Positions 17,255 through 28,251 of a stretch of 64,000 bases of DNA are shown piece by piece. The notes beneath the pieces are model-generated. The model searched no databases. It was not told the DNA's origin and saw only the letters and a list, made by a program, of their open reading frames with translations. The position numbers were made by a program, and so were the translations under genes. Where the stretch lies: assembly GCA_035577985.1 (NCBI GenBank), contig DATJZY010000061.1, positions 56,095-120,094 on the forward strand, in the 5' to 3' direction. This DNA comes from Candidatus Eisenbacteria bacterium (lineage in GTDB: Bacteria; Desulfobacterota; Binatia; DP-6). Numbering within the stretch: position 1 is the stretch's first letter; each line of letters starts with the position of its first letter.

Positions 17255-20050
17255 TCAGGCCGGGAGGGGGGCGATCCGCATCCGCCCGTCGACGACGATC
17301 GCCCCCTCGCCGGGCGGGCGCACGTTCACCGGATTCAAGTCGAGCTCCAGGAGCTCCGGCACCGCCTCGACGAGCGCGGACACACGCTGGATCACCTCGA
17401 CCAGCGCCGGGCGGTCGCCGGGCGGGGCGCCGCGATAGCCGTCCAGGAGCCGCCCCGTGCGCAGATGGGCGAGCATCTCCTCGGCGTCGCGGTCGCTCAC
17501 GGGTACCAGGTGGTGGGCCACGTCGCGCAGGAGCTCGACCAGCGTGCCACCGAGCCCGCACACGAGCAGCGGCCCGAACGTGGGATCGGTCGTGACGCCG
17601 ACGAACGATTCGATCCCGCCCGGCACGTAGCGCTGCAGCAGGACCGCGTCGAGGTGATAGCCGGCTGCGGCGACCCGCGAGCGCAGGTCCGTCAGCGCGG
17701 ACTCGAGCTCGGCGCGGGACGTGATGTCGAGCACGACGGCGCCCGCCTCCGTCTTGTGCAGGAGCCCCTTCGCAATGCCCTTCGCCACCAGCGGGTAGCC
17801 GAGGCGTTCCCCGGCCTCGAGCGCCTCGTCGAGCGGGACTTCGACTGCGGCCGCCTGCCGAATGCCCGCAGCGAGCAGCACGCTCGCGAGGTCCGACGGC
17901 GAGAGCCAGACCGCGCCGGTCGCGCTCTCGAGCACGCGATCGACGACGGCACGAACGGCGTCGCGTGCGAACGGCCCGAGACGCACCACCGCCCCCTCGG
18001 GGCGGGCGCGCCATCGACCGTATCGGACGGCGGCCGCGAGCGCCGCCGCCGCATTCTCCGGAAAGGCATAGGTGGGAAGCGGCCCGCGCGGTCCCCCGGC
18101 GAGCACGGCCGGTGCGCCGCGCGCCGAGAGGAAGACCGTGAGCACCGGCTTGTCGGCCGGCACCTCGCCCGCCCCGCGGCCGATCGCGGTTGCGATGCTC
18201 TCGGGGTCCGTCACCATGGGCGGTACGTAGATCACCACCACCGCATCGACGCCGGGATCGCGCCCGACCACTTCGATCGTCCTCGCATACGCGTCGGGGG
18301 TGGCCGACGCGATCATGTCGATCGGATTCGACAACCCCGCCGCCGGGGGCAGGAAGGTCCGCAGGGAGGCGAGCGTCTCGGGAGCGAGCGACGGCAGGGC
18401 GAGGCCGTGCGCTTCGCACGCGTCGGCGAACAGGATGCCGGGGCCGCCGGCGTTGGTGACGACGCCGACCCGCGGCCCGGCGGGCACCGGCTGCGTCGAC
18501 AGCAGAGCCGCCACGTCGAAGAGACCTTCGAGCGTGTCGGTGCGGATGACGCCGGCCTGCTCGAACAGCGCTTCGACCGCGACGTCGAGGCTCGCCAGCG
18601 ACGCCGAGTGGCTCTGCGCCGCCCGCGTGCCGGCCGCGGAGCGGCCGGACTTGACCGCCACGATCGGCTTCACGCGCGCCACCTGCGGCGCGAGCCGCGC
18701 GAAGCGCCGCGGATTCCCGAAGCTCTCGAGGTAGAGCAGGATCACGCTCGTGCGAGGATCCTCGCCCCAATAGGCGAGAAGATCGTTGCCCGAGACGTCG
18801 GCCTTGTTGCCGACCGACACGAAGCTCGCCATCCCGATGTTGAGCTCGCGCACGTGGTCGAGGATGGCGATGCCGAGCGCGCCGCTCTGCGAGAGCATGG
18901 CGACGTTGCCCGCGGGCGGCCACCCCGGCGCGAAGGTGGCGTCGAGCCGCACCTGGGGATCGGTGTTGAGGACCCCGAGGCAGTTCGGACCCACGAGCCG
19001 CATGCCCGCCCCCCGGACGAACTCGACCAGCCGCTTCTGCGCCGCACGCCCGTCTGCCGAGGCCTCCGCGAAGCCCGCGCTGATGACCACGAGCCCCCGC
19101 ACGCCGGCGCGCGCGCAATCGCGCGCGACCGCATCCACCATGGGGGCGGGGACCGCGACGACGGCGAGGTCGACGGGCGCGCCGATGTCGGCGATGCTGC
19201 GGTAGGTGCGGATCCCGGCGATTTCCTCGCCGCTCGGATGCACGACGTAGAGCGGGCCGGTGAACCCCGCGCCGCGCAGGTTGGCGAGCAGCGCGGCGCC
19301 GATCGTGCCGGGACGTCGCGAGGCGCCGATCAGCACGACCGAGCGCGGCGCCAGGATCGGCCGCACGCTCTCGGCGGCGGCGCGGTGCTCGCGCCGGTCG
19401 TGCGCCTCGCGCAGCGCAGGCGTGTCGTCGGTCGGAAAGCGCACGTGGAAGATCCCGCCCTCGATCGACCGCTTCACCCGAAAGCCGCTCTCCCCGAACA
19501 CCTGGAGCATGCGGTTGTTCTCGCCGAGGACGTCGGCCTCGAACTCCGTGACGCCGTTGGCGCGGGCCCATGCGGCGAGATGTTCGAGCAGGAGCGTGCC
19601 GACGCCCTTGCCCTGCCACGCGTCCTCGACGGTGAACGCGACGTCGCCGCGCGTCCTCGTCGCCCCGACGGCGTAGCGCGCGACGCCGATGATCTGCTCG
19701 TCGCCGTCGCGCCGCAGCGTCGCCACGACCGCGGCTCGCTCGACTCCATCGAGCTCGGTGAACCGGCGGAGCTCGTCGTCCGAGAGCCGCTTCTTGGCGC
19801 CGAAGAACCGATAGTAGACGGACTGCGCCGAGAGCCGGCCGAAGAGCGCGGCCAGGCGCTCCCGGTCGTCGGGTCGGATCGACCGGACGCGGACGGAGGT
19901 GCCGTCCCGCAGGAGGCCCTGCGTGGCATGGTGGGGGGTGTCGATCCAGCGAGGATAGCGGACCGGCGGACCCGTACCAGGGGCGACGCCACGGGCGGCC
20001 GGGACGAGGCGCGTTCGGGCCGGAGATTCCCACCGCCGGGGACGCTGCAC
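17255..20050 (-). CDS. GNAT acetyltransferase fused to NDP-forming acyl-CoA synthetase (Pat-like)
   Basis: About 931 residues. An N-terminal GNAT domain ([36 protein letters not shown]) is followed by a CoA-binding domain ([19 protein letters not shown]), succinyl-CoA-ligase-like domains ([34 protein letters not shown]) and an ATP-grasp C-terminal half ([21 protein letters not shown]). Such proteins acetylate lysines, typically to control acyl-CoA synthetases, in response to acetyl-CoA or cyclic nucleotides. The GNAT domain is N-terminal here, as in some actinobacterial Pat proteins and unlike enterobacterial YfiQ/Pat. A His that corresponds to the phospho-His is kept ([11 protein letters not shown]), so ligase activity cannot be excluded. 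The start is unclear: no ATG occurs in frame near the domain, and I took the GTG at 20050. It is divergent from nifJ. Confidence 0.85.
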   Translation of the reverse strand: MQRPRRWESPARTRLVPAARGVAPGTGPPVRYPRWIDTPHHATQGLLRDGTSVRVRSIRPDDRERLAALFGRLSAQSVYYRFFGAKKRLSDDELRRFTELDGVERAAVVATLRRDGDEQIIGVARYAVGATRTRGDVAFTVEDAWQGKGVGTLLLEHLAAWARANGVTEFEADVLGENNRMLQVFGESGFRVKRSIEGGIFHVRFPTDDTPALREAHDRREHRAAAESVRPILAPRSVVLIGASRRPGTIGAALLANLRGAGFTGPLYVVHPSGEEIAGIRTYRSIADIGAPVDLAVVAVPAPMVDAVARDCARAGVRGLVVISAGFAEASADGRAAQKRLVEFVRGAGMRLVGPNCLGVLNTDPQVRLDATFAPGWPPAGNVAMLSQSGALGIAILDHVRELNIGMASFVSVGNKADVSGNDLLAYWGEDPRTSVILLYLESFGNPRRFARLAPQVARVKPIVAVKSGRSAAGTRAAQSHSASLASLDVAVEALFEQAGVIRTDTLEGLFDVAALLSTQPVPAGPRVGVVTNAGGPGILFADACEAHGLALPSLAPETLASLRTFLPPAAGLSNPIDMIASATPDAYARTIEVVGRDPGVDAVVVIYVPPMVTDPESIATAIGRGAGEVPADKPVLTVFLSARGAPAVLAGGPRGPLPTYAFPENAAAALAAAVRYGRWRARPEGAVVRLGPFARDAVRAVVDRVLESATGAVWLSPSDLASVLLAAGIRQAAAVEVPLDEALEAGERLGYPLVAKGIAKGLLHKTEAGAVVLDITSRAELESALTDLRSRVAAAGYHLDAVLLQRYVPGGIESFVGVTTDPTFGPLLVCGLGGTLVELLRDVAHHLVPVSDRDAEEMLAHLRTGRLLDGYRGAPPGDRPALVEVIQRVSALVEAVPELLELDLNPVNVRPPGEGAIVVDGRMRIAPLPA

Positions 20051-20137
20051 GCGTTCGTTCCGAGGGTTGCCAACCGGGTCGTGTTCGAGGGGGCGGCCGG
20101 GCGGCGTGGCGGGCGGCATCGGTCCTGCTAACGCGGC

Positions 20138-23100
20138 GTGGAGGACGGCACTCGCTGGACGACCATCGACGGCAACGAGGCCGTCGCGCGCATCGCCTAC
20201 CTCGCGAGCGAGGTCATCGCGATCTATCCGATCACGCCGTCGTCCACGATGGGCGAGCTGGCCGACCAGTGGGCGAGCGAGGGACGGCCGAACCTGTGGG
20301 GCGTCGCGCCGCGCGTCGTCGAGCTGCAGAGCGAGGCCGGCGCCGCCGGCACGCTGCACGGCGCGCTGCTGGGTGGCGCGCTCGGTACCACGTTCACCGC
20401 CTCGCAGGGCCTGCTCCTCATGATCCCCAACATGTACAAGATCGCCGGCGAGCTCACGCCGACGGTCCTCCACGTCGCCGCGCGCGCCGTCGCGACGCAG
20501 GCGCTCTCCATCTTCGGGGATCACAGCGACGTGATGGCGACGCGCGCGACCGGATTCGCGATGCTCGCCTCGAGCTCGGTGCAGGAGGCGATGGACCTGG
20601 CGCTGGTCGCCCACGCGGCGACGCTCGCCGCCCGAGTGCCGTTCGTCCACTTCTTCGACGGCTTCCGCACCTCGCACGAGGTCGCGAAGATCGCACCCCT
20701 CGACGTGGAGGACGTCCGCGCGCTCGTCGACGACGCGCTCGTGCGGGCCCACCGGGCGCGGGCGCTGTCGCCCGCCCACCCCACGATCCGTGGCACCGCG
20801 CAGAACCCCGACGTCTTCTTCCAGGGGCGCGAGGCCGTGAACCCCTACTACCTCGCCTGTCCGGCCCTGGTCGAGGACGCGATGGCGGCGCTCGCCGCGC
20901 GCACGGGCCGCCGCTACGGGCTCTTCGACTACGCGGGCGCACCCGACGCCGAGCGCGTGGTCGTGCTCATGGGATCGGGCGCCGAAACCGCGTCGGAGAC
21001 CGTGCACGGCCTCGCTCAGCGCGGCGAGAAGGTGGGCGCGGTCACGGTCCGTCTCTACCGGCCGTTCTCGGTCCGGCACTTCCTCGACGTGTTGCCGCCG
21101 ACGGTGCGGCGGATCGCCGTCCTCGACCGGACCAAGGAGCCGGGATCCATCGGCGAGCCGCTCTACCTCGACGTGTGCGCTGCGGTCGCCGAGGACGACC
21201 GGCCCATCCGCGTGGTCGGCGGGCGCTACGGCCTCGGCTCGAAGGAGTTCACGCCGGCGATGGTGAAGGCGGTCCTCGACGAGCTCGACACGGCGCAGCC
21301 GAAGCGCGGCTTCACGGTGGGCATCACCGACGACGTGACCCACACGAGCCTCGCGTTCGACCCGGCGTTCGATCTCGAGACCCCCGACACGGTGCGCGCC
21401 GTCTTCTACGGCCTCGGATCCGACGGCACCGTCAGCGCGAACAAGAGCACGATCAAGATCATCGGCGAAGAAACCGACCGCTTCGCGCAGGGCTACTTCG
21501 TATACGACTCCAAGAAGTCGGGCTCGACGACCGTGTCGCACCTGCGTTTCGGCCCGCGTCCCATTCGTGCCCCCTATCTCGTCTCGCAGGCGAACTTCAT
21601 CGGCGTCCATCAGTTCTCGTTCCTCGAGCGGCTCGACGTGCTCGCGACCGCCCTGCCGGACGCCACCGTGCTGCTGAACAGCCCGTATGGTCCCACCGCC
21701 GTGTGGGATCGCCTCCCACGGGAGGTCCAGCACACGATTCTCGAGCGGCATCTGCGTCTGTTCGTCATCGACGGCGACCGCGTCGCCGCCGACGCCGGGA
21801 TGGGCGGCCGGGTCAACACCGTGATGCAGACTTGCTTCCTCGCGCTGGCGGGCGTGCTGCCGCAGGACGAGGCCGTCGCCGCCATCAAGCGTTCCATCGA
21901 GAAGACCTACGGGCGGCGCGGCGAGGGGATCGTGCGGAAGAACTGGGCTGCCGTCGACAGCGCGCTCGCCGCCCTGCACGAGGTGAGCATCCCTGCGGCC
22001 GTGACGAGCGAGGTACAGCGCCGTCCGCCGGTCGCGTCAGATGCGCCGGCCTTCGTGCGCGACGTGACCGCGACGCTGCTCGCCGGCGACGGCGATCGGC
22101 TCCCAGTGAGCGCGCTGCCCACCGACGGCACCTGGCCGACCGGCACGGCACAGTGGGAGCGGCGTCAGATCGCCGATGCGGTCCCGGTGTGGGACACCGA
22201 GCTGTGCATCCAGTGCGGCAAGTGCGTGCTCGTCTGTCCGCATGCCGTGATCCGCGCCAACGTCTACGGCGATGGCGCGCTCGCGACCTCGCCGGCCGGC
22301 TGGAAGTCGGCGCCCGCGCGCTGGCGCGAGCGCGCGGGCGAGCACTACACGCTCCAGGTCTCGCCGGACGACTGCACCGGCTGCGCCCTGTGCGTCGAGG
22401 CGTGCCCGGTGAAGGACAAGACCCAGACGCGCCGCCGGGCGATCAACATGACGCCGGTCGCCGAGGTGCGCGAAGACGAACAGCGGCGCTGGGAGTTCTT
22501 CCGGACGATCGCCGAGGTCGACCGCCGCCCCCTGCTGCTCCACCAGGTGAAGGACGTTCAGCTCCTGCAGCCGCTCTTCGAGTTCTCGGGCGCGTGCGCG
22601 GGATGCGGCGAGACGCCGTACCTGAAGCTGGTCTCGCAGCTCGTCGGCGATCATGCGCTGATCGCGAACGCCACGGGATGCTCGTCGATCTACGGCGGCA
22701 ACCTGCCGACGACGCCCTGGACGGTGAATGCCGAAGGGCGCGGGCCGGCCTGGGCGAACTCGCTGTTCGAGGACAATGCCGAATTCGGCTTCGGGCTGCG
22801 GCTCGCCGTGGACCAACAAGCGGCGCTCGCGCGCACCCTGCTGGTCGGCCTCGCGCCGCGCCTCGGCGACACGCTCGTCACGCCGCTCCTCGACGCCGAC
22901 CAGACGAGCGACGAGGGCCGCCGCGCGCAGCGCGCGCGCGTGGCGGCGCTGCGCGAACGGCTGCGGGCGATCGACGACCCCGCCGCCCGGGCGCTCGACG
23001 CGGTGGCCGAGGCGCTCGTGCGTACGACCGTGTGGATCGTCGGGGGCGACGGATGGGCGTACGACATCGGCTTCGGTGGGCTCGACCACGTGCTCGCCTC

Positions 23101-23680
23101 GGGGGCCGACGTGAACGTCCTGGTGCTCGACACCGAGGTCTACTCGAACACCGGCGGGCAGATGTCGAAGGCGACGCCGCGCGGAGCGGTCGCGAAGTTC
23201 GCCGCCGCCGGCAAGGCGGCGCCGAAGAAGGACCTGGCGCTGCTCATGACGACCTACGGCACCATCTACGTGGCCACGGTCGCGATGGGAGCGGACGACA
23301 ATCACACGCTGCGCGCCATCCGCGAAGCCGAGTCGTATCGCGGTCCTTCGCTCGTCGTCGCGTACAGCCACTGCATCGCGCACGGCTACGACCTCGTCCA
23401 CGGCCTCGCGCAGCAGGCCGCGGCGGTGCGCTCGGGCGCCTGGTCGCTGTTCCGCTACGACCCCCGCCGTCGGGCCGCCGGGGAGAATCCCTTCCAGCTC
23501 GACGCGAAGGCGCCGTCGATCCCGCTGCGGCAGTTCGCCTACAACGAGACCCGCTACACCATGCTCGCCCACACGAATCCCGAGGCGGCGCGGGCCGCCC
23601 TCGCGGAGGCCGAGGCGGAGGCGAAGCGACGCTGGCGGCTCTACGAACGTCTGGCGACCGCCCCGGAGGGTGGCGCATGA
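20138..23680 (+). CDS. nifJ: Pyruvate:ferredoxin (flavodoxin) oxidoreductase
   Basis: A 1180-residue single-chain PFOR, the usual length. It oxidatively decarboxylates pyruvate to acetyl-CoA and reduces ferredoxin or flavodoxin, or runs in reverse for CO2 fixation. Visible parts are the N-terminal TPP/pyruvate domain ([18 protein letters not shown]), the gamma/EKR region ([19 protein letters not shown]), two [4Fe-4S] ferredoxin motifs at about residues 690 and 746 ([13 protein letters not shown] and [15 protein letters not shown]), the proximal-cluster cysteines ([20 protein letters not shown]) and the TPP-binding [17 protein letters not shown] with [20 protein letters not shown] is the likely start. 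The stop overlaps the next ATG (ATGA). A PFOR points to anaerobic or microaerobic pyruvate metabolism. Confidence 0.96.
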   Translation: MEDGTRWTTIDGNEAVARIAYLASEVIAIYPITPSSTMGELADQWASEGRPNLWGVAPRVVELQSEAGAAGTLHGALLGGALGTTFTASQGLLLMIPNMYKIAGELTPTVLHVAARAVATQALSIFGDHSDVMATRATGFAMLASSSVQEAMDLALVAHAATLAARVPFVHFFDGFRTSHEVAKIAPLDVEDVRALVDDALVRAHRARALSPAHPTIRGTAQNPDVFFQGREAVNPYYLACPALVEDAMAALAARTGRRYGLFDYAGAPDAERVVVLMGSGAETASETVHGLAQRGEKVGAVTVRLYRPFSVRHFLDVLPPTVRRIAVLDRTKEPGSIGEPLYLDVCAAVAEDDRPIRVVGGRYGLGSKEFTPAMVKAVLDELDTAQPKRGFTVGITDDVTHTSLAFDPAFDLETPDTVRAVFYGLGSDGTVSANKSTIKIIGEETDRFAQGYFVYDSKKSGSTTVSHLRFGPRPIRAPYLVSQANFIGVHQFSFLERLDVLATALPDATVLLNSPYGPTAVWDRLPREVQHTILERHLRLFVIDGDRVAADAGMGGRVNTVMQTCFLALAGVLPQDEAVAAIKRSIEKTYGRRGEGIVRKNWAAVDSALAALHEVSIPAAVTSEVQRRPPVASDAPAFVRDVTATLLAGDGDRLPVSALPTDGTWPTGTAQWERRQIADAVPVWDTELCIQCGKCVLVCPHAVIRANVYGDGALATSPAGWKSAPARWRERAGEHYTLQVSPDDCTGCALCVEACPVKDKTQTRRRAINMTPVAEVREDEQRRWEFFRTIAEVDRRPLLLHQVKDVQLLQPLFEFSGACAGCGETPYLKLVSQLVGDHALIANATGCSSIYGGNLPTTPWTVNAEGRGPAWANSLFEDNAEFGFGLRLAVDQQAALARTLLVGLAPRLGDTLVTPLLDADQTSDEGRRAQRARVAALRERLRAIDDPAARALDAVAEALVRTTVWIVGGDGWAYDIGFGGLDHVLASGADVNVLVLDTEVYSNTGGQMSKATPRGAVAKFAAAGKAAPKKDLALLMTTYGTIYVATVAMGADDNHTLRAIREAESYRGPSLVVAYSHCIAHGYDLVHGLAQQAAAVRSGAWSLFRYDPRRRAAGENPFQLDAKAPSIPLRQFAYNETRYTMLAHTNPEAARAALAEAEAEAKRRWRLYERLATAPEGGA

Positions 23681-24690
23681 TCGACCTCTCGACCTCCTAC
23701 CTGGGCTTCGAGCTGCGCTCGCCGCTCGTCCTGTCGGCGTCGCCGCTCTCGGAGGACCTCGACAGCATTCGCCGCGCCGAGGACGCGGGCGTCGCGGCCG
23801 TCGTCCTCCACTCGCTGTTCGAGGAGCAGCTCGCGATCGAGAGCCACGACTTCGACCACCACCTCTCGCACCACGCCTACAGCGTCGCCGAGGCGCTCAC
23901 GTACTTCCCGGAGCCGGGCGCGTTCGCCCGCGGCCCGGACGCCTACCTGGAGCACATCCGGCGCGTGAAGGCGGCGGTCGACGTTCCGGTCGTGGCGAGC
24001 CTGAACGGCGTCTCCTCCGGCGGATGGGTCGAGTTCTCGCGCGCCATCGAGCAGGCCGGAGCCGATGCGCTCGAGCTCAACTGCTACTTCGTCCCGACGG
24101 ACCCACTCCTCGCCGGCGGCGAGGTCGAGCGGATGTACCTGGATCTCGTGCGCGACGTGCGCGTTCACGTCGGCATCCCGCTCGCCGTGAAGCTCCCGCA
24201 CTTCTTCAGCGCCATCGCGAACGTCGCGCACCAGCTCGATCTCGCGGGCGCCGACGGCCTGGTGCTGTTCAATCGCTTCTACCAGCCCGACATCGACCTC
24301 GAGCAGCTCGAGGTGGTGCCGAACCTGACCCTGTCGAATCCGGGTGAGCTGCGCCTGCGGCTGCGCTGGGTCGCGATCCTCTACGGCCACGTGAAGGCCG
24401 ACCTCGCGGTCACGGGTGGCGTGCACGAAGCGACGGACGTATTGAAGGCCATGATGGCCGGCGCGTCGATCGCCATGATGGCCTCCGCCCTGCTCCGGCA
24501 CGGGGTCGAGCACCTGCGGATCGTCGAGCGCGATCTGCGGGCGTGGATGGAGGCGCACGAGTACGTGTCGATCCGGCAGATGCGCGGCAGCATGAGCCAT
24601 CAGCACTGTGCCGAGCCCGCGGCCTTCGAGCGGGCGAACTACCTGAAGGTGTTGCGCTCGTACGCCATGCACCCGGGCCGTACGCACTAG
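23677..24690 (+). CDS. Dihydroorotate dehydrogenase-like FMN protein
   Basis: A 337-residue TIM-barrel flavoprotein of the PyrD/PreA superfamily: [20 protein letters not shown] at the N-terminus, [60 protein letters not shown] and the phosphate-binding end [22 protein letters not shown]. The active-site base region of true class 1 DHODs (NCSCPN) reads NCYFVP here, so orotate synthesis is unlikely. Homologues annotated as dihydroorotate dehydrogenase-like often sit beside nifJ, as here with an ATGA overlap, suggesting a role tied to PFOR electron flow. No Fe-S motif is present in this chain. The actual substrate is unknown. Confidence 0.85.
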   Translation: MIDLSTSYLGFELRSPLVLSASPLSEDLDSIRRAEDAGVAAVVLHSLFEEQLAIESHDFDHHLSHHAYSVAEALTYFPEPGAFARGPDAYLEHIRRVKAAVDVPVVASLNGVSSGGWVEFSRAIEQAGADALELNCYFVPTDPLLAGGEVERMYLDLVRDVRVHVGIPLAVKLPHFFSAIANVAHQLDLAGADGLVLFNRFYQPDIDLEQLEVVPNLTLSNPGELRLRLRWVAILYGHVKADLAVTGGVHEATDVLKAMMAGASIAMMASALLRHGVEHLRIVERDLRAWMEAHEYVSIRQMRGSMSHQHCAEPAAFERANYLKVLRSYAMHPGRTH

Positions 24691-24699
24691 GGGGATCCG

Positions 24700-25530
24700 G
24701 TGGCGTGGCTGCAAGGCTTTCGAGACAAGGTCGTTCTGGTGACAGGGGCGTCGAGCGGCATCGGCCGCGCGACGGCGGTGGCGTTCGCCGCAGCGGGAGC
24801 CCGGGTGGGGCTCGTCGCCAGGCGGCGCGCGTTGCTCGACGACGTCGCCGCGGACGTCGCGCGAAACGGCGGCACCGCCCTCGCGGCCCCCGCCGACGTC
24901 ACGCAGCCCGCCGCGGTCGCCGCCGCGTTCGACACGGTGGCGCGCGCCTGGGGACCGATCGACGTGGTCGTGAACAACGCCGGCATCCTGATCCCGTCGC
25001 TGGTGACCGACCTCGCGCCCGCCGATCTCGACGCGATGCTGCGCGTGAACCTCTTCGGTGCCCTCTTCGTCATGCAGGAGGCCGTGCGCCGCATGCGGGA
25101 GGGGCGCGGCGGCACGATCGTCAACGTGGCGTCGCTGGCGGGCCGGCGCGGCTACTCGCCACTCGGCGGCTACTGCGCGACGAAGTTCGCGCTGGTCGGC
25201 ATCACCGAAGCGCTGCGCGGCGAGCTGCACGGCGAGCCGATCCACGTGGCGCTCGTCCTCCCAGGCGTGGTCGAGACGCCGATGGTCGAGCAGGTGTCGC
25301 ACGACCAGGAGTTCCTCGACCTCTGGCCGAGCGCGCTCAACATGCCGCCGTCGTGGGTCGTGTGGGCGGTGTTCGCCGCCGCGCGCTTCGGGCTGGTAGA
25401 GGTGTCCGTTCCACCGGGCGCCGCGACGCTCGAGAAGCTCGCCGCGCTCGCGCCCGGCGTTGGTGATACGATCGTGGAGTGGGCCAAGACCGCGGCCCAT
25501 TGGATGGCGGGCCAGACCCGCGGAGCATGA
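24700..25530 (+). CDS. Short-chain dehydrogenase/reductase
   Basis: A 276-residue classical SDR with the NAD(P)-binding GASSGIGRA motif near residue 17, NNAGIL, the active-site Ser in IVNVASLAG and the catalytic YCATK (Y-x3-K). A C-terminal extension follows (about 200-276) with PPSWVVWAVFAAARFG and an amphipathic end, which suggests membrane or lipid-substrate association. It starts with GTG nine bases after the DHOD-like gene and overlaps the wax-ester synthase start by ATGA, so it belongs to the same transcription unit. Reduction of a fatty aldehyde or a 3-oxoacyl intermediate for ester synthesis is a reasonable inference, but the substrate is not shown by the sequence. Confidence 0.9.
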   Translation: MAWLQGFRDKVVLVTGASSGIGRATAVAFAAAGARVGLVARRRALLDDVAADVARNGGTALAAPADVTQPAAVAAAFDTVARAWGPIDVVVNNAGILIPSLVTDLAPADLDAMLRVNLFGALFVMQEAVRRMREGRGGTIVNVASLAGRRGYSPLGGYCATKFALVGITEALRGELHGEPIHVALVLPGVVETPMVEQVSHDQEFLDLWPSALNMPPSWVVWAVFAAARFGLVEVSVPPGAATLEKLAALAPGVGDTIVEWAKTAAHWMAGQTRGA

Positions 25531-26963
25531 CCATGGCCTACGTACATGCCGAACGGCTGACGGCTCTCGACCAGAGCTTTCTCGCCATCGAGGACGCGAC
25601 CTCCCACATGCACATCGGTGCAGTCGCGATCTTCGAGGCGGCGCCGCTGCGGAACGCGGCCGGCGGGATCGACGTCGATCGGATCCGCACGCTCATGGAG
25701 GCCGGCATCCATCGCATCCCGCGCTACCGCCAGCGCCTCGTCTACAGCCCCGTCTTCCGCCATCCCGTCTGGGTCGACGACACCCGCTTCAACCTCGCCT
25801 ACCACCTCCGGCACACGCATCTGCCGCGCCCGGGCGACGAGCGGCTCCTGAAGCGCCTCGCCGGTCGGCTGATGTCGCAGCAGCTCGATCGCGGAAAACC
25901 CCTCTGGGAGATGTGGGTCGTCGAGGGGCTCGAGGGCGATCGCTTCGCGATCGTGACCAAGGTGCATCACTGCATGATCGACGGCGTCGGCAGCGTCGAG
26001 CTGACGGGATCGGTGATGCGTCCCACGCCGGACGAGGATCCGCGCCTCGCCGAGCCGCCGCCGCGCTGGATCCCGCGCCCCGCGCCCGGACCGGCGCAGC
26101 TGTTCTTCAACGAGCTCTGCCACCGTGCCGCGGCCCCTTCCGCCATCGCGCGCACCATCCGCGAGGCGGCGCAGGCGCCGGGTGCCCTGCTGCGGCGGGC
26201 GAGCGCGGGTGCGAGCGGCGTCTTCGAAGCCGTCAGCGCGGGCTTCCGCGCCTCGTCCCCGACGCCGCTCAACGTCGAGATCGGACCGCATCGGCGCTTC
26301 GACTGGGCCGCGACCGACCTCGGCGCGATCCGCGAGGTGAAGGGGCGGCTGGGCGGCACCGTCAACGACGTCGTGCTGGCGGTGCTGTCGGGGGCGCTGG
26401 CGCGGTTCCTGTACCGCCGCGGCGTCGACCCGGCCTCGCTCGACTTCCGCGCCATGCTGCCGGTGAACGTTCGCGCCGCGGGCGAGCACATGGGCAACCG
26501 TGTCGCGATGATCGTCGCGCGGCTTCCACTCGCCGCCCGCGATCCGCGCGAGCGGCTCGCACGCGTCGTCGCCGAGACGACGCGTGCCAAGGGTTCGCAT
26601 CAGGCGCTCGGCATGCAGGTGCTGGAGGAGCTGTCCGACCGCACGTTCACGACGCTCTTCACCGAGTTCGCGCGGCTCGCCGCGATGGCGCAGCCCTACA
26701 ACATCGTCGTGACGAACGTGCCCGGACCGTCCTTCCCGGTCTACGTGTGCGGCGCGCGGATGCTGGCCTGCTATCCGGTGGTGCCGTTGTTCCAGGGGCA
26801 GGGGCTCGGCGTCGCGCTCTTCAGCTACGACGGCCGCGTGCACTGGGGCTTCAACGCGGATTGGGACGTCTTGCCCGATCTGCACGACGTCGTGGATGCC
26901 GTCGAGCAGGAGGTCGCAGCCTTGTGCGACGCCGCAGCCGTGGTTCGCGCCGCGACCGGATAG
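25527..26963 (+). CDS. Wax-ester synthase / diacylglycerol acyltransferase (WS/DGAT)
   Basis: A 478-residue acyltransferase that esterifies a fatty alcohol or diacylglycerol with acyl-CoA to make storage wax esters or triacylglycerol. It begins LTALDQSFLAIEDATSHMHIG, carries the catalytic HHxxxDG as HHCMIDG near residue 150, the structural motif VNDVVLAVLSGAL and the C-terminal VTNVPGPSFPVYVCGA typical of WS/DGAT. The ATG overlaps the SDR stop (ATGA); a second ATG two codons on is equally possible. Coupling with the PFOR gene suggests that acetyl-CoA surplus is directed to storage lipid. Bacterial WS/DGATs act at the inner membrane face. Confidence 0.93.
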   Translation: MTMAYVHAERLTALDQSFLAIEDATSHMHIGAVAIFEAAPLRNAAGGIDVDRIRTLMEAGIHRIPRYRQRLVYSPVFRHPVWVDDTRFNLAYHLRHTHLPRPGDERLLKRLAGRLMSQQLDRGKPLWEMWVVEGLEGDRFAIVTKVHHCMIDGVGSVELTGSVMRPTPDEDPRLAEPPPRWIPRPAPGPAQLFFNELCHRAAAPSAIARTIREAAQAPGALLRRASAGASGVFEAVSAGFRASSPTPLNVEIGPHRRFDWAATDLGAIREVKGRLGGTVNDVVLAVLSGALARFLYRRGVDPASLDFRAMLPVNVRAAGEHMGNRVAMIVARLPLAARDPRERLARVVAETTRAKGSHQALGMQVLEELSDRTFTTLFTEFARLAAMAQPYNIVVTNVPGPSFPVYVCGARMLACYPVVPLFQGQGLGVALFSYDGRVHWGFNADWDVLPDLHDVVDAVEQEVAALCDAAAVVRAATG

Positions 26964-27032
26964 TTCACCACCGGGACCGAGCGGACGAGGTCCACGCCGC
27001 CGCTCCAGCCGGAGCAGTAGCCGTCGCGATCC

Positions 27033-27061
27033 TTGACGTGACCGGGTCGGACCGGTCTAAC
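27033..27061 (+). promoter_or_regulatory. Possible promoter giving a near-leaderless mRNA
   Basis: TTGACG (27033-27038), a 17-base spacer and TCTAAC (27056-27061). The GTG of the hydrolase follows only nine bases after the -10 box, so transcription would start about three bases before it, with no room for a Shine-Dalgarno site. A 6-bp inverted repeat (GACCGG / CCGGTC, 27040-27057) overlaps the spacer and could be an operator. Confidence 0.35.
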
Positions 27062-27070
27062 TGCCGCCTC

Positions 27071-28144
27071 GTGAGCTACGACCCGTTCGATCGCGGCCCC
27101 TCGCCCGTGGGCGTGCGCACCCTCCATTTCAGCGACCCCGCGCGAGGAGGGCGGCCGCTGCCCCTCGAGGTGTGGTACCCCGCGACCGACGCGCACCGCG
27201 GTGCGGATCTCGAGGTCTCGTCGCAGGACAGCTACGAGGTGCTTCCCGGTTTCCCCGCCGTCACGCAGGAGGCCGTGCGTGACGCAGCGCCGCGTCCGGG
27301 GTCGTACCCGCTCGTCATGTTCTCGCACGGGTTCGGCGGGCACCGGCGCCAGAGCACGTTCCTCTGCACGCACCTCGCCAGCCACGGCTATGTCGTCGCC
27401 GCCTGCGATCACACCGGCAACACGCTCCTCGATGTCGCGCAGCTGACGCTGATGACGCGATCGGGTACGCCGATCCCCGACACCGACGAGATAGTCGGCG
27501 AGTTCATCGCGGCGCGCCCCGCCGACGTCGTGACCGTGATCGATCAGCTCGTGGACGGCGCCGCGCCGGAGCTCCGCGCGCTCATCGACGCCCAGCGCAT
27601 CGGCATGATGGGCCACAGCTTCGGCGGCTGGACGACGCTCGCCGTCACCTCGCGGGACCATCGCATCCGCGCCGCGCTGCCGCTCGCGCCCGCGGGCGGG
27701 GCGAGCTGGATGCCGGTGGAGCTGCTGCGCGCCGCGCTCGACTTCGAGTGGGGCCGCGAGGTGCCGACGCTCTTCCTGGTCGCCGACCGCGACACGCTCC
27801 TGCCGCTGGACGGCATGCACGAGCTGCTCGCGCGTACGCCCTCGCAGCGCAAGCGCATGGTCGTCATCGAGAACACCGACCACATGCACTTCTGCGATCG
27901 GGCGGCCGAGGTGCACGAGATGTTCCGCATGATGCCCCCACCCGGCGCCTTCGAAGAGGCCGCCCGCCGCGTGCCGCCGATCAGCGAGCTCTCCCCGCCC
28001 GAGCACTCCTACCTGTGCATCCGCGGTCTCGGCCTCGCGCACATGGACGCGACGCTGAAGGCGCACGAGGGCGCCGCCCAGCTCCTCGAAGGCGACGTCC
28101 CCGGCGCGCTCGCCCGGCGCGGCGTCCGCGTCGCCGTGCACTGA
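27071..28144 (+). CDS. Alpha/beta hydrolase, platelet-activating-factor acetylhydrolase-like
   Basis: A 357-residue esterase/lipase-fold protein. The oxyanion and strand region YPLVMFSHGFGGHRRQS and the nucleophile elbow GHSFGGW (Ser about residue 183) are clear. The acid is probably Asp in VADRDTLLP and the base His in IENTDHMHFCD, completing a Ser-Asp-His triad. The arrangement matches PAF-AH/dienelactone-hydrolase-type proteins. No signal peptide follows the GTG at 27071, so it is probably cytoplasmic. Its likely job is ester hydrolysis, perhaps of the storage lipid made by the upstream WS/DGAT, but that link rests on proximity alone. Confidence 0.8.
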   Translation: MSYDPFDRGPSPVGVRTLHFSDPARGGRPLPLEVWYPATDAHRGADLEVSSQDSYEVLPGFPAVTQEAVRDAAPRPGSYPLVMFSHGFGGHRRQSTFLCTHLASHGYVVAACDHTGNTLLDVAQLTLMTRSGTPIPDTDEIVGEFIAARPADVVTVIDQLVDGAAPELRALIDAQRIGMMGHSFGGWTTLAVTSRDHRIRAALPLAPAGGASWMPVELLRAALDFEWGREVPTLFLVADRDTLLPLDGMHELLARTPSQRKRMVVIENTDHMHFCDRAAEVHEMFRMMPPPGAFEEAARRVPPISELSPPEHSYLCIRGLGLAHMDATLKAHEGAAQLLEGDVPGALARRGVRVAVH

Positions 28145-28251
28145 CGCCGGGCTCGCTCGCGATCCTTGGACGCGCCCGGGCGTCGCGACGCCCGATGCGC
28201 TATTGCACGTCGCCCCTCGCGGGTGGGAGTCTCCCCGCCAGGGGGTGTGCG

